DNA of 64,000 bases from Bog-473 sp963828825. Its GTDB lineage: Bacteria > Actinomycetota > Acidimicrobiia > Acidimicrobiales > RAAP-2. Of this stretch, positions 26,825 through 35,869 are shown one piece after another. The stretch lies in the NCBI GenBank assembly GCA_963828825.1, contig CAWHGF010000005.1, positions 124,001-188,000 of the forward strand, in the 5' to 3' direction. The first letter of the stretch is position 1. The number at the start of each line of letters is the position of its first letter. The notes below the pieces were generated by a model, which had not been told where the DNA came from, did no database searches, and saw nothing but the letters and a program-made list of their open reading frames with translations. Made by a program: the position numbers and the translations under genes.

Positions 26825-28014
26825 CCCCGTGCCTCCCGGGCCAGAACCTCCGCGCTCGGTCGCACCTGCCGATTAAGGTCGATCAGCCCGAACCGCACAT
26901 CGAATCCGTGCTGCCACTCGTAGTTGTCCACGGCGGTCCAGTGGAAAAGGCCCCGGATGTCGATGCCGCGGGCAAGGGCATCGTGGACGGTTCGCAGACC
27001 TTCACGCAGGTACGAGCTCCGCACGGCATCATCGTCGGTACCGACGCCGAACTCCGCGATCAAGAGCGGTGTCCCTGGCAGCTGCTCATGGAGTCGGGCC
27101 AGCACCAGGTCCAGCCCCGCAGGGTCGATCCCGTACCCGAGCGGCGAGCGGGCGGCGTCGACGGGGTAGGGGACCATCTTGCCCTCGGCCACTCCGATCG
27201 TTGCGTAGTAGGAAAATCCGAGGAGGTCGAAACAGCCGGCCAGATCCGGGCGCTCGATCGGCTGGCGCCCGGGTACCTGCAGCACGCCGTCGCGAAACAG
27301 CCCGATTCCGGCGTTCCAGTTCACCGCCTGCAGTGCTGCCACCGTGGCGGACGTCTCGGGACGATCGTCCAGGGCGACCTCGCAGGAGAGCCCGAGGATC
27401 GACGCCACTGGGGCTCCGGTCGTGCGCAGCGCGACGGCCGCTTCGGCGGTGGCCAAGTGGATGTTCTCCGCCGCCAGCGCCCGTTCGTCCACGTCGCGAT
27501 GTCCCGGGGGCCAGCCTCGGCCGCCGTACGCAGCCGTCGCGTAGTAGTTGGTCTCATTGACCGGCTTCCAGCCGCCGACGAGGTCCCCGAAGGTCTCAGC
27601 AACGAACTCGACGTGGCGGCGCCAGTGGGTCGTGCGGTTCCGCTCGACCAAGAACCCACCGACCCGGGCGAACCAGCGGGGCAGCGTGAAGTGATGCAGG
27701 CACACCCACGGGGTGACGCCGGCGTCACGAGCGCTCAGAAGGATGTCGCGATAGTGGGAGACGGCGGTGTCGTCGTGCCGTCCCTCTTCAGGCTCGAGGC
27801 GGGCCCATTCGAGGGACAGGCGATGGTGAGTGAGACCGAGCTCGGCCAGTGCCGCGAAGTCGTCGGCGAAGCGATCGGCGAATCCGTTGCCATTGCCCGA
27901 GAGAGGGGCCCGGCCTTCGCGTTCCCAGTCCCACCAGTCCGACGCCGGGGCGGCGCCCTCACACTGGGTCGACGAGGCCCCCGTGCCCCACATGAATCCC
28001 TCCGGCCACTCCAT
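26821..28014 (-). CDS. GH1 family beta-glycosidase, divergent active-site motifs
   Basis: 397 residues from ATG 28014 (EWPEGFMWGTGASSTQCEG is the family N-terminus). The acid/base Glu lies in WKPVNETNYYA, where most GH1 enzymes have NEP, and the nucleophile Glu in LLIAEFGVGTDD, where most have TENG; the downstream sequence (RGLFHWTAVDNYEWQHGF) is standard. Retaining hydrolysis of beta-glucosides, beta-galactosides or beta-mannosides is expected; the altered motifs suggest a separate clade. It overlaps the GH130 gene and is divergent from the GGDEF-EAL gene. It has no signal peptide, so it acts on imported oligosaccharides. Confidence 0.8.
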   Translation of the reverse strand: MEWPEGFMWGTGASSTQCEGAAPASDWWDWEREGRAPLSGNGNGFADRFADDFAALAELGLTHHRLSLEWARLEPEEGRHDDTAVSHYRDILLSARDAGVTPWVCLHHFTLPRWFARVGGFLVERNRTTHWRRHVEFVAETFGDLVGGWKPVNETNYYATAAYGGRGWPPGHRDVDERALAAENIHLATAEAAVALRTTGAPVASILGLSCEVALDDRPETSATVAALQAVNWNAGIGLFRDGVLQVPGRQPIERPDLAGCFDLLGFSYYATIGVAEGKMVPYPVDAARSPLGYGIDPAGLDLVLARLHEQLPGTPLLIAEFGVGTDDDAVRSSYLREGLRTVHDALARGIDIRGLFHWTAVDNYEWQHGFDVRFGLIDLNRQVRPSAEVLAREARG

Positions 28015-28268
28015 GCGCCCAGTATGCCGCCCTCTCTTGCCGAGAGATCCCAGGCGCGAGCGCTGATCCTCAGAACGAAAGTCCTTTCGGACACGTGAGG
28101 GGTGCACGGCTGGGTCGGCAGAGGGAGTTTCCCGAGGGATCCGGGGATGCCCTGTTGGAGGCCCTCCCGAGCTCCTTCGGCCCAATGTCCGCGCACCCTT
28201 GGCTCTGGTCAAGTTGTTCCGCCCAAATGTCGATACGTGAGGTTGAGCTCAACGAACAAAGAGGGGAC

Positions 28269-30701
28269 ATGGCGCTGGCTTCCGAGGACGCCGCGAGCGA
28301 GTCTGCCCGAGCCAGCGTGGTCGAACCCCCCGTTCGATCTTCGTGGGTCGCGCGACGGAGGTTGAATCCAAACAAGCTGGCCTACCTGATCGGGCCGGTC
28401 GCGTTTGCCGTCATATTGCTCGTCATGCGGTTTGGCTACGCCGCCCGGGTGTCGTGGGTGTCGTGGCTCGGCCTGTTCATCGCCATCGCCGTCGTCAACG
28501 CCGCCGCTGACCGCTTCTACATCGCCCACCCGAGCCGCCTGTCACTCGACCTGCGGGTTATCAGCCAGGTGGCATCCGTCACGGCTGCCATCTATCTGAC
28601 GGGATGGGGCCCGGTCCTTTGGGCGGCGTACGCCTTTATCGCTCTGGAGAACCTGGCGTGGGCGGGATCCCGCGTCTGGCGGACGACGGCGCTGTGCAGT
28701 CTTATCGGGATGACCGTCGGCCAGTTCTGCCTCGCCCGGGGGTGGTTCCCGTCCGAGCTGACGCAGACACAGGCGGCCTCGTTGACCGTGATGGGCGCCT
28801 TCGTTCTGTTCATCGTCATCCGGATGGCCGGCGCCATCATGGAGCAGAACGAAACGGCAATGGAGCAGAAGGAGGAGGCCGAGACCACGCTTCGTCTGAG
28901 CGAGGACCGGTTCCGTTCGCTCATTCAGAACTCGTCTGACGTGACGATGATCCTCGGGACGATGGGTGTCTTCCGCTACGTCTCCCCGGCCATCAAGGAC
29001 CTGCTGCAGTACGAGCCGGAGGAGCTCGTCGGCCTCCCCTCGACCCAATTCGTGCATCCCGAAGATGTCGATGCCGTGACCACACTGCTCGGCGGCGGTG
29101 AATTTCAGTCCGGCCCAGGGACGGCAACGCTCGAGTTCCGCATGCTCCGAAAGGACGGGACGATCCGCGACGTCGAAGCCGTGGTGTCGAACCAGACGGA
29201 CCGTCCGTCGGTAGCCGGCTACGTCTCCAACATCCGCGACATCACCGAGCGCAAGAAGTTCGAGGCTCTCCTGGCGCACCGCGCCCTCCATGACCCGCTG
29301 ACGGGACTGGCCAACCGTCAGCTCATTCTTGACCGAGCGCAGCAGATGTTGGTGCGGGCGCGGCGCTCCGGCGTGCCGGTGGCGGCCCTCTTCATCGATC
29401 TGGACAACTTCAAGGACTCCAATGATTCGCTCGGACACGGGGCCGGCGACCAAGTGCTGCAAATGGTCGCGGGACGCCTGCTCGGCATACTGCGGTCGGG
29501 CGACACGGTCGGGCGCCTGGGCGGGGATGAGTTCGTCATTCTGGCCGAGGGGGTCCCATTCGCTGGCGGGCCGGAGATGATCGCCGAGCGGGTCCACCGG
29601 GTGCTCAAACCCGCCTTCCACATCCCGGGGATCGACGGCATGTCGATCACGATCTCGGCGAGCATCGGGATCGCCGTGGGGGACCGTCCGTCAGCCGAGG
29701 ATCTCCTGCGGGACGCCGACATCGCCCTCTACCGGGCCAAGGGAGGGGGGCGGGACCAGTCCGTCCTCTTCGAGCGTTCCATGCAGTCGGCGGCCAAGGA
29801 ACGGCTCGCACTCAAGTCCGACCTGGAGTCGGCGCTCGACGATGACGAGTTCACGCTGCTCTACCACCCGATCTTCGATCTCGACGGGATCCAGATCCAA
29901 GGTGCCGAAGCGCTTCTTCGGTGGCAGCACCCCACCAGGGGCACCATCGCACCCGAGGTCTTCATCCCGGTGCTCGAGGAGAGAGGCCTGATTGTCGACG
30001 TCGGCCGGTGGGTGCTCAACGAGTCCTGCCGGCAGGCCGCCGTCTGGCAGCGCCGAGGTCACCGAGCCAGCATTTCCGTGAACGTCTCCATGCGACAGCT
30101 CGAGTCCGACCAGCTCTTTGACGACGTCCGCGAGGCCCTGGTCACCAACGACCTCGATCCCGACCTGCTGATCCTCGAAGTCACCGAGTCCACCCTCATG
30201 AGGGACTCCGTCGCCACGGTGGCCCGACTCAACAGCCTGAAACAACTGGGCGTCAAGGTGGCCATCGACGACTTCGGCACCGGGTACTCGTCGCTGGCCT
30301 ATCTCCGGCAGTTTCCGGTCGACGTTCTGAAGATCGACCGGTCGTTCGTGGCGGACATGAGCCGATCACCCGACGCCGCTGCACTGATCCATACGCTCAT
30401 TGAGCTGGGACGTACCCTCGGGCTGGAGACTCTGGCGGAAGGCATCGAGACCCACGAGCAGCTTGAAGGGCTCCGCTCGGAGAAGTGCGACCATGGTCAG
30501 GGGTTTCTCTTCTCGGGACCGGTTTCCGCGTCGGAGATCGCCCGGCTCCTCGAGACTGCACGAGCCGGCCAACCGCTGGTCGAGCTGGGTCCGGCCCCCT
30601 CCGACGCCTCCAACTCCCGGCCCTCCCGACTGGCCCGGAGACATGCCTCGTCGGGGGGCCGGCCGGCCGGGCCGCCAACCGGCGGTGCTGTCCGACCGTG
30701 A
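28269..30701 (+). CDS. Membrane PAS-GGDEF-EAL cyclic-di-GMP enzyme
   Basis: About 810 residues from ATG 28269, set by AAAGAGGGG just upstream. Five or six membrane helices (about 40-190) form an MASE-like sensor; a PAS domain follows (about 205-330, SLIQNSSDVTMIL and GYVSNIRDITERK). The GGDEF domain has an intact active site (GRLGGDEF, about 418) and an inhibitory RxxD site (RSGD) five residues before it. The EAL domain keeps EALLRWQHP, ILEVTEST, IDDFGTGYSSL and ETLAEGIET. Both making and breaking of c-di-GMP are therefore possible. It stands alone, divergent from GH1 and convergent with the encapsulin gene (4 nt apart). Confidence 0.9.
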   Translation: MALASEDAASESARASVVEPPVRSSWVARRRLNPNKLAYLIGPVAFAVILLVMRFGYAARVSWVSWLGLFIAIAVVNAAADRFYIAHPSRLSLDLRVISQVASVTAAIYLTGWGPVLWAAYAFIALENLAWAGSRVWRTTALCSLIGMTVGQFCLARGWFPSELTQTQAASLTVMGAFVLFIVIRMAGAIMEQNETAMEQKEEAETTLRLSEDRFRSLIQNSSDVTMILGTMGVFRYVSPAIKDLLQYEPEELVGLPSTQFVHPEDVDAVTTLLGGGEFQSGPGTATLEFRMLRKDGTIRDVEAVVSNQTDRPSVAGYVSNIRDITERKKFEALLAHRALHDPLTGLANRQLILDRAQQMLVRARRSGVPVAALFIDLDNFKDSNDSLGHGAGDQVLQMVAGRLLGILRSGDTVGRLGGDEFVILAEGVPFAGGPEMIAERVHRVLKPAFHIPGIDGMSITISASIGIAVGDRPSAEDLLRDADIALYRAKGGGRDQSVLFERSMQSAAKERLALKSDLESALDDDEFTLLYHPIFDLDGIQIQGAEALLRWQHPTRGTIAPEVFIPVLEERGLIVDVGRWVLNESCRQAAVWQRRGHRASISVNVSMRQLESDQLFDDVREALVTNDLDPDLLILEVTESTLMRDSVATVARLNSLKQLGVKVAIDDFGTGYSSLAYLRQFPVDVLKIDRSFVADMSRSPDAAALIHTLIELGRTLGLETLAEGIETHEQLEGLRSEKCDHGQGFLFSGPVSASEIARLLETARAGQPLVELGPAPSDASNSRPSRLARRHASSGGRPAGPPTGGAVRP

Positions 30702-30705
30702 GAGG

Positions 30706-31509
30706 TCAGTCCCCGAGACGGAGCGCGACCGCTGCGTCCGGTTCGAGCACCCGGAAGTTCAAGCTCTCCTCGATGTAGAGGCGCACGACGTCGGCATCGT
30801 GGTCCAGGTACCCGATGGAAAGGTCCTGACCACTTTCGATCTTGAAGTCGCCTCCCCGGAGGCTGAGTACGACGCCGCCCTCGATGCCGGGCGCCCACAC
30901 CAAGGGCCCGCCGAGGATCTTGCGCAGGTGGTCGAGCACCAATTCCCCGCCGTACTCCGTGCTCTCGACGATGGTGGTGTACATCTCCGGGCAGATGGCC
31001 AGCGCATAGGGCCCGTCGATACCGGCTTGGCGCAGTGCGTTGACGCCGCGGGCCACACCGTCGGGAGCCCTGGCGATGTCTCCGATCGAAATGGGCTCGT
31101 GGGAGGTGCTTTCGGTGATGCCGCGCAGTCCGGCGGCCTCGTGGCCGTGGAACACGGTGACGTTCTCGCCCAGGGCGATCTGGCGTATGGCCTCATCGAG
31201 CTCGGCCAGGTCTGGGTTGCTGGTGCCACGATCGACGTCGTCGAGCTCGATCCGCGAGACCTTGAACTCGGTCCGCAGCTCCACGAGGGGGAGGACCATC
31301 CGTTGCGCCGCGGCGACGCCTTCGAAGGGACCGGCGACCGGCGTGATCCGGCCCAGGTTGGTAGCCGAGTGGGACCACCCGTGGGGGCCCTCGAAGTCGA
31401 CCAGCTTGCGGGCGGCCAGGTAGGTCGGGAAGCGCGATTTCGCCTCGTCGTCGATGACGTCCCAACCGGCGTCGGAGATCGGGGCCAGGTCACGATGGAG
31501 ATGGTTCAT
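30706..31509 (-). CDS. Encapsulin shell protein (family 1)
   Basis: 267 residues, the normal size for a T=1 encapsulin of HK97 fold. Signatures are the N-terminus LHRDLAPISDAGWDVIDDEA, KLVDFEGPHGWS (about 37), GPYALAICPEMYTTIVEST (P-domain, about 165), and the C-terminus SIGYLDHDADVVRLYIEESL. It builds a cytoplasmic protein shell that holds cargo enzymes. The cargo gene is directly upstream and overlaps it by ATGA (31506-31509). With a ferritin-like cargo the compartment stores iron and guards against oxidative stress. Confidence 0.92.
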   Translation of the reverse strand: MNHLHRDLAPISDAGWDVIDDEAKSRFPTYLAARKLVDFEGPHGWSHSATNLGRITPVAGPFEGVAAAQRMVLPLVELRTEFKVSRIELDDVDRGTSNPDLAELDEAIRQIALGENVTVFHGHEAAGLRGITESTSHEPISIGDIARAPDGVARGVNALRQAGIDGPYALAICPEMYTTIVESTEYGGELVLDHLRKILGGPLVWAPGIEGGVVLSLRGGDFKIESGQDLSIGYLDHDADVVRLYIEESLNFRVLEPDAAVALRLGD

Positions 31510-31871
31510 CGGACGGATCCTTTCAAGCTGCCGATACCGAGTGAACCCGTCGCGCCGGGGGCAGCCGGTGCGCTGTCGTCTTCCCCGACCGTTGGGAGAG
31601 GGCCGGACGAGAAGAGGAACTTCTGGAGCTGGGCGTCGAGGGCCGCATCACGACGGCGCAGCCACTCGAGCAGCATGGAGGCGTGCTCCTTCTCGTCGTC
31701 GCGGTTGTAGGCCAGGATGGCGGCCAGGCTCTCGTCCGAGGTGGCCTGTACCCGCTGGGCGTACCAGTCGATCGCCTCCAATTCCTCGCACAACGACGTC
31801 ATGGCGCGGTGGTAGTCGAGGCTGGCTTCGTTCAGCAGCTCGAGCGGTTCGTGGAATCCCTCGCTGGCCAA
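31506..31871 (-). CDS. Encapsulated ferritin-like protein with shell-targeting peptide
   Basis: 121 residues from TTG 31871, chosen because AGGAGAGG sits three bases before it and the family begins here. The two-helix ferroxidase core reads DYHRAMTSLCEELEAIDWY, then LAAILAYNRDDEKEHASMLL, containing the E, E-x2-W-Y and E-x2-H metal ligands of EncFtn. A Pro/Ala/Gly linker leads to a C-terminal GSLGIGSLKGSVR, matching the short hydrophobic tail that docks cargo inside encapsulin. It oxidises Fe(II) for storage in the shell encoded downstream. The rare TTG start may tune cargo level. Confidence 0.9.
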   Translation of the reverse strand: MASEGFHEPLELLNEASLDYHRAMTSLCEELEAIDWYAQRVQATSDESLAAILAYNRDDEKEHASMLLEWLRRRDAALDAQLQKFLFSSGPLPTVGEDDSAPAAPGATGSLGIGSLKGSVR

Positions 31872-32196
31872 GGTCCTCTCCTGTCGGTTTCGCTCACAAC
31901 CCGGGCCGTCGGCCCGGAACAATGCCCACAGTGAAGCATCTGCGGGGCACAACAGTCCACGCCGGCATCGGGGCCGGTCGAAGGAACCTGACGGGCGTCG
32001 CCCCTGGTTAGTCACGAGGGTCACGATCTGGTGGCCCGAGGCCCGTTCCGTCCTCGGGTGACGATCCGGCAGAGGGACGAGGTCGACTCCCCGGAACGGC
32101 AACCTCCGCCGAACTATCCCAGCACCGGTTCAGGTGCAGGGGCTAAACATGGCACGTCGGGTTCTCGCCGACCATTGACGACAAGGAGTCCTTTCG
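31872..32196. other. Divergent intergenic region, encapsulin operon and PLDc_N gene
   Basis: About 325 nt with no supported gene. It holds a near-perfect palindrome at 31901-31917 close to the EncFtn start and the AAGGAG site of the plus-strand gene at its right edge. Confidence 0.4.
31901..31917. promoter_or_regulatory. Palindrome upstream of the encapsulin operon
   Basis: CCGGGCCG and CGGCCCGG flank a single T, 30 nt before the EncFtn TTG and just upstream of its ribosome site. This is the position of an operator or a translation-blocking hairpin. It does not resemble an iron box (Fur/IdeR) in base content. Confidence 0.35.
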
Positions 32197-32598
32197 ATGC
32201 TTGCCTCCAGCTATCCGGTGCTCGATGCCTTCCTGACGATGTTGTACTTCTTCCTCTTCATCATCTGGATCTGGCTGCTCATCATGGTGTTCATGGACAT
32301 CTTCCGCAGCCATGACATGAGTGGGTGGGCCAAGGCCCTGTGGGTGATCTTCATCATCATCCTGCCGTTCCTCGGCGTCTTCGTGTACCTGATCGCCCGG
32401 GGCGGCAAGATGCACGAGCGGGCGGCCGACGAGGCGGCTCGGCAGCAGAAGGCCTTCGACCAGTACGTCAAGCAGGCCGCCGGGACCAGCGGCGACACGA
32501 CGGCCGACCAGCTCGCCAAGCTGGCCGACCTCAAGTCGCAGGGTGTCCTGACGGACGCAGAATTCGAGGCCCAGAAGACCAAGATCCTGGCCAGCTAG
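32197..32598 (+). CDS. PLDc_N and SHOCT domain membrane protein, copy 1
   Basis: 133 residues. Two membrane helices (about 8-32 and 43-67) make the PLDc_N-type hairpin, with IFRSHDMSGWAKALW between them and FLGVFVYLIARGGKM at the end; a polar helix follows, then a C-terminal SHOCT motif (QLAKLADLKSQGVLTDAEFE, KTKILAS). SHOCT domains are short oligomerisation-type modules; no catalysis is expected. Start ATG has AAGGAG upstream. A second copy at 40673-41080 is almost identical in protein and DNA. The role is probably in the envelope but is unknown. Confidence 0.8.
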   Translation: MLASSYPVLDAFLTMLYFFLFIIWIWLLIMVFMDIFRSHDMSGWAKALWVIFIIILPFLGVFVYLIARGGKMHERAADEAARQQKAFDQYVKQAAGTSGDTTADQLAKLADLKSQGVLTDAEFEAQKTKILAS

Positions 32599-32633
32599 GC
32601 GGTCCCCCGCTCGTCACCGGTAACAATTCGCCG

Positions 32634-33803
32634 GTGGCGACGCAGGAAGACCACGAACCCGAAGGGCCCCGTCCGGCCACACCCGCGGTGAGCGGTGCCG
32701 AGCCCGACGCGCTGTCGCAACGGGCCGCCTCTCGGATCGAGCAAGATGCCGCGTCCCCACTGCCGTGGCGGTCGTTCGTATGGAAGACCGTCGTGGTGCT
32801 GGTGGCCGGCATCACCCTCTACCTGCTCTTCCCGAGCCTGGCTGAGGTCTTCGATTCCTTCCCGAAGCTCACCTCCCTGGACCCCATCTGGTTCATCTTC
32901 GCCCTGGCGCTCCAAGTGGCGCACTTCACCTGCACCATCGCATTGCAGCGGATCGCGCTGCGCACCAAGGCGTGGTTCTCGGTGACGACGTCACAGCTGT
33001 CCGGCAACGCCATCAGCCTCATTGTGCCCGGGGGTGCCGCGTTCGGAGCCGCCACCCAGTTCCGCATGCTCGCCGCGGCAGGGAACGATCCGGCCACCGC
33101 GGTGGCAGGGCTGACGGCCTTTTCCCTGCTTGGCATCGGCGGCTTGCTCGCGCTGCCCATCTTCGTCCTGCCCGCCATCGTGGCCGGCACGCCCATCGCC
33201 AACGGACTGTTGCACGCCGCGCTGCTGGGCCTCGTGGCCTTCGTCCTGTTCGCTGGGTTCGGCGCTGTCGTCCTCGCCTTGGACGGGCCTCTACGGTGGG
33301 CGGGGCGGGTGATTCAGGCGGTGCGCAACCGCGTGAAGCGCAAGTCAACGCCCATGACCGGCCTGTCGGACCGGCTCGTCTTCGAGCGCAACCGGATCCG
33401 GGGGGTCCTGGGCCGCCGCTGGAGGGCGGCCTTGCTGTTGAGCAGCGGCCGGCTCGCCTTCGACTTCGGGACCTTGCTGGCGTGTGTCCGCGCCACCGGG
33501 GTAAAGCCCAACCCGTCGCTGGTCCTGTTGGCCTATGCCGTCGCCGGGCTGCTCGCCCTCATCCCCCTCACACCCGGTGGCCTCGGGATCGTGGAGGCCG
33601 GGCTCAGCGCGCTGCTGATTTTGGCCGGCGTGCCAGGGGTCGACGCCGTCGTGGCCACGCTGGCCTACCGCATCATCTCGTACTGGTTGCCGATCGCCGT
33701 CGGCCCCTTCGCGTATCTGGCCTTCCGGCTGCGCTACGGGAAGCCGGGGAACCACGGCGACGGGGCGGCCGGCGCCGGGGGAGCCGCACTGGCGGCTGGT
33801 TGA
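32634..33803 (+). CDS. Lysylphosphatidylglycerol flippase/UPF0104-type membrane protein
   Basis: 389 residues from GTG 32634, the only start before the hydrophobic part; the ribosome site is weak. About eight membrane helices follow a 45-residue polar N-terminus. Family features include SGNAISLIVPGGAAFGAATQFRML with the conserved P-G-G-x2-G motif (about 125) and LIPLTPGGLGIVEAGLSALL near 310. Members such as the MprF N-domain and AglD2 move lipids or lipid-linked sugars across the membrane. It lies 35 nt after the PLDc_N gene, probably co-transcribed. Confidence 0.75.
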   Translation: MATQEDHEPEGPRPATPAVSGAEPDALSQRAASRIEQDAASPLPWRSFVWKTVVVLVAGITLYLLFPSLAEVFDSFPKLTSLDPIWFIFALALQVAHFTCTIALQRIALRTKAWFSVTTSQLSGNAISLIVPGGAAFGAATQFRMLAAAGNDPATAVAGLTAFSLLGIGGLLALPIFVLPAIVAGTPIANGLLHAALLGLVAFVLFAGFGAVVLALDGPLRWAGRVIQAVRNRVKRKSTPMTGLSDRLVFERNRIRGVLGRRWRAALLLSSGRLAFDFGTLLACVRATGVKPNPSLVLLAYAVAGLLALIPLTPGGLGIVEAGLSALLILAGVPGVDAVVATLAYRIISYWLPIAVGPFAYLAFRLRYGKPGNHGDGAAGAGGAALAAG

Positions 33804-33926
33804 CGGCGCCGGCGGCGCGGTGCGGGCGGGAGCACCGGTACGGTCATGTGTCCGTGGCACGCCGTAGGAGCAGTGCGCACGAGAGGTTGCCGAGGCGGAG
33901 CTGACACATGCGAGATTGCAACCCTT

Positions 33927-35408
33927 ATGTATGAGGGGACGTGGGAATCCCTGCGGACCCACCGGGTGCCCGTCTGGTACGACGACGCCAAGCTGGGGGT
34001 CTTCATCCACTGGGGCCTCTACTCGGTTCCGGGGTGGGCGCCGCGCGTGCCGGACATTCAGCAGCTCCTCGTCAAGGACGGCCCGAGACGCATGCTGCGG
34101 GAGAACCCCTACGCCGAGTGGTACCTCAACTCGATGCAGATCAAGGGTGGGCCCACCCACGAGTACCACGCCCGGGTCTACGGCGAGGAATACCCCTACG
34201 ACAACTTCGTCCGGACGTTCAACGACGCCTCGGCCGGGGCCAACCTCGAGGCCATCGCCGAACTCTGCCAGGCGTCGGGTGCCCGCTACGTAGTGCTCAC
34301 CACCAAGCACCACGACGGCTTCGCCCTCTGGCCCTCTTCCATCGCACACCCGCTCAAGGGCGAGTACCACGCCCGCCGCGACCTGGTGGGCGACCTGACC
34401 GAGGCGGTCCGCGCCAGGCGGATGCGGATGGGGCTCTACTATTCCGGCGGCTACGACTGGCCCTACAACAAGGCGGTCCTCTCCACGCCGGCGGATGCCG
34501 TGCTGGCTGTCCCCCACGACCACCGCTATGTCGAGTACATCACGACGCACTGGCGCGAGCTCATCGACCGCTACCAGCCGTCGGTCCTGTGGAACGACAT
34601 CTCGTGGCCGACGGACCCCCGGCTCCCGCAGCTCTTCGCGTATTACTACAACACTGTTGAGGAAGGGGTCATCAACGATCGGTGGAAGGAGCCCGGGCTG
34701 GCCCGCAACGAAATCACCGACGCCATCGTGCGCGGTGCGGGCGCCGTCGTGGAGGCGCTGTGGCGGTTCATCCCCGAGCGGCGGAAGCACCTGACCTTCG
34801 GCTCGCCGAAGCACTGCGACTTCCGCACCCCTGAGTACGACGTGCTGCGCACGGTGACCGAGCGCAAGTGGGAGCTGGCCCGGGGCATCGGGCACTCATT
34901 CGGGGCCAACCGTCACGAGCAACCCGAGGACCTGATTTCCGAGACGGATCTCATCCAGATGTTCTGCGACATCGTGTCGAAGAACGGCAACCTGCTCATC
35001 GGCGTGGGACCCAGACCGGACGGGACGATTCCCGATGTGCAACAGGCCCCCCTGCGTGGGCTCGGGACGTGGCTGTCCACCAACGGCGAGGCGATCTACG
35101 GCAGCCGGCCCTGGGTGCTCACCGAGTCGGTCGCCGCCGACGGAACTCCCTTGCGCTTCACCAAGAGCGGCGAGGGCGTGTACGTGCTGGTCATGGGGAT
35201 GCCCCACTCGCGGCGGATCACCATGCCGGCGATCGACGGGTCGCGGGTGCGACGGGTGCGCCTTGTCGGGGCCGACGTGCCACTCGAGTGGTCGGTGGGG
35301 AGCGGCGGCGACCTGTCCGTCACGCTGCCCGAGCAGATCCCCATGGCGGCGGTCACCGTGCTCGACCTCGGGACCGACGTCCGGGCGCGGGTCGCCCGCA
35401 GCCGGTAA
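33927..35408 (+). CDS. GH29 alpha-L-fucosidase
   Basis: 493 residues, cytoplasmic as read (no signal peptide). The family opens with VPVWYDDAKLGVFIHWGLYS; YVVLTTKHHDGFALWPS (about 130) holds the paired His, and PSVLWNDISWP (about 225) holds the nucleophile Asp. NGNLLIGVGPRPDGTIPD (about 355) is also typical, followed by a small C-terminal beta domain. It releases alpha-L-fucose from oligosaccharides. The start is uncertain because no good ribosome site precedes ATG 33927 and the frame stays open upstream. It is not tightly linked to other genes. Confidence 0.88.
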   Translation: MYEGTWESLRTHRVPVWYDDAKLGVFIHWGLYSVPGWAPRVPDIQQLLVKDGPRRMLRENPYAEWYLNSMQIKGGPTHEYHARVYGEEYPYDNFVRTFNDASAGANLEAIAELCQASGARYVVLTTKHHDGFALWPSSIAHPLKGEYHARRDLVGDLTEAVRARRMRMGLYYSGGYDWPYNKAVLSTPADAVLAVPHDHRYVEYITTHWRELIDRYQPSVLWNDISWPTDPRLPQLFAYYYNTVEEGVINDRWKEPGLARNEITDAIVRGAGAVVEALWRFIPERRKHLTFGSPKHCDFRTPEYDVLRTVTERKWELARGIGHSFGANRHEQPEDLISETDLIQMFCDIVSKNGNLLIGVGPRPDGTIPDVQQAPLRGLGTWLSTNGEAIYGSRPWVLTESVAADGTPLRFTKSGEGVYVLVMGMPHSRRITMPAIDGSRVRRVRLVGADVPLEWSVGSGGDLSVTLPEQIPMAAVTVLDLGTDVRARVARSR

Positions 35409-35869
35409 GCGCGCCCAGGGCCCGGTGGGGGCGGGGGTGCGGTTGGAGGCGAGCCCGGACTCGGGACCTTCGGTGGAGTCCCGTCGGGACCATTGGCCCT
35501 AGTGGCCGGCTGCCGTGCCCGCCATGATCCATGCCATGGACGAGGGCCGCCGGCACTGCAGTTCGACTTCAACAGATCCGGCACGATCCCTCACCGGGAA
35601 GGGTCGTTTCGTTGACGGAACGGGGTCCCGAGCCCCCGGCGGCTTCTCGTCCAGCATCAGTTCGCTCCGCCAGGGGTGATGCGGAGAGACAGCCCGTGGC
35701 GCGCTGCCCCACGGGCGGCCGGCGCACGCGGCCCCGAGAAGACGGCGGGCGTGGTGGTCGGAGGGAGAGCCACCACGCGTTGACCGTCGGCCCTCCGGCA
35801 CGGAGTCCCCGCCGACGGGTGTCCGTGCCGTGTAGGTTCGGCGTCGGCCAGGCCGAACGGGGGTGCCCA
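35409..35869. other. Intergenic region
   Basis: About 460 nt. Short open frames on both strands show no family features. No repeat or promoter pair was recognised. Confidence 0.4.

Noticed and set aside
31872..32102. 77-residue N-terminal extension of the encapsulated ferritin
   Set aside because: The extension is Arg/Pro rich and unlike the family; a strong ribosome site marks TTG 31871.
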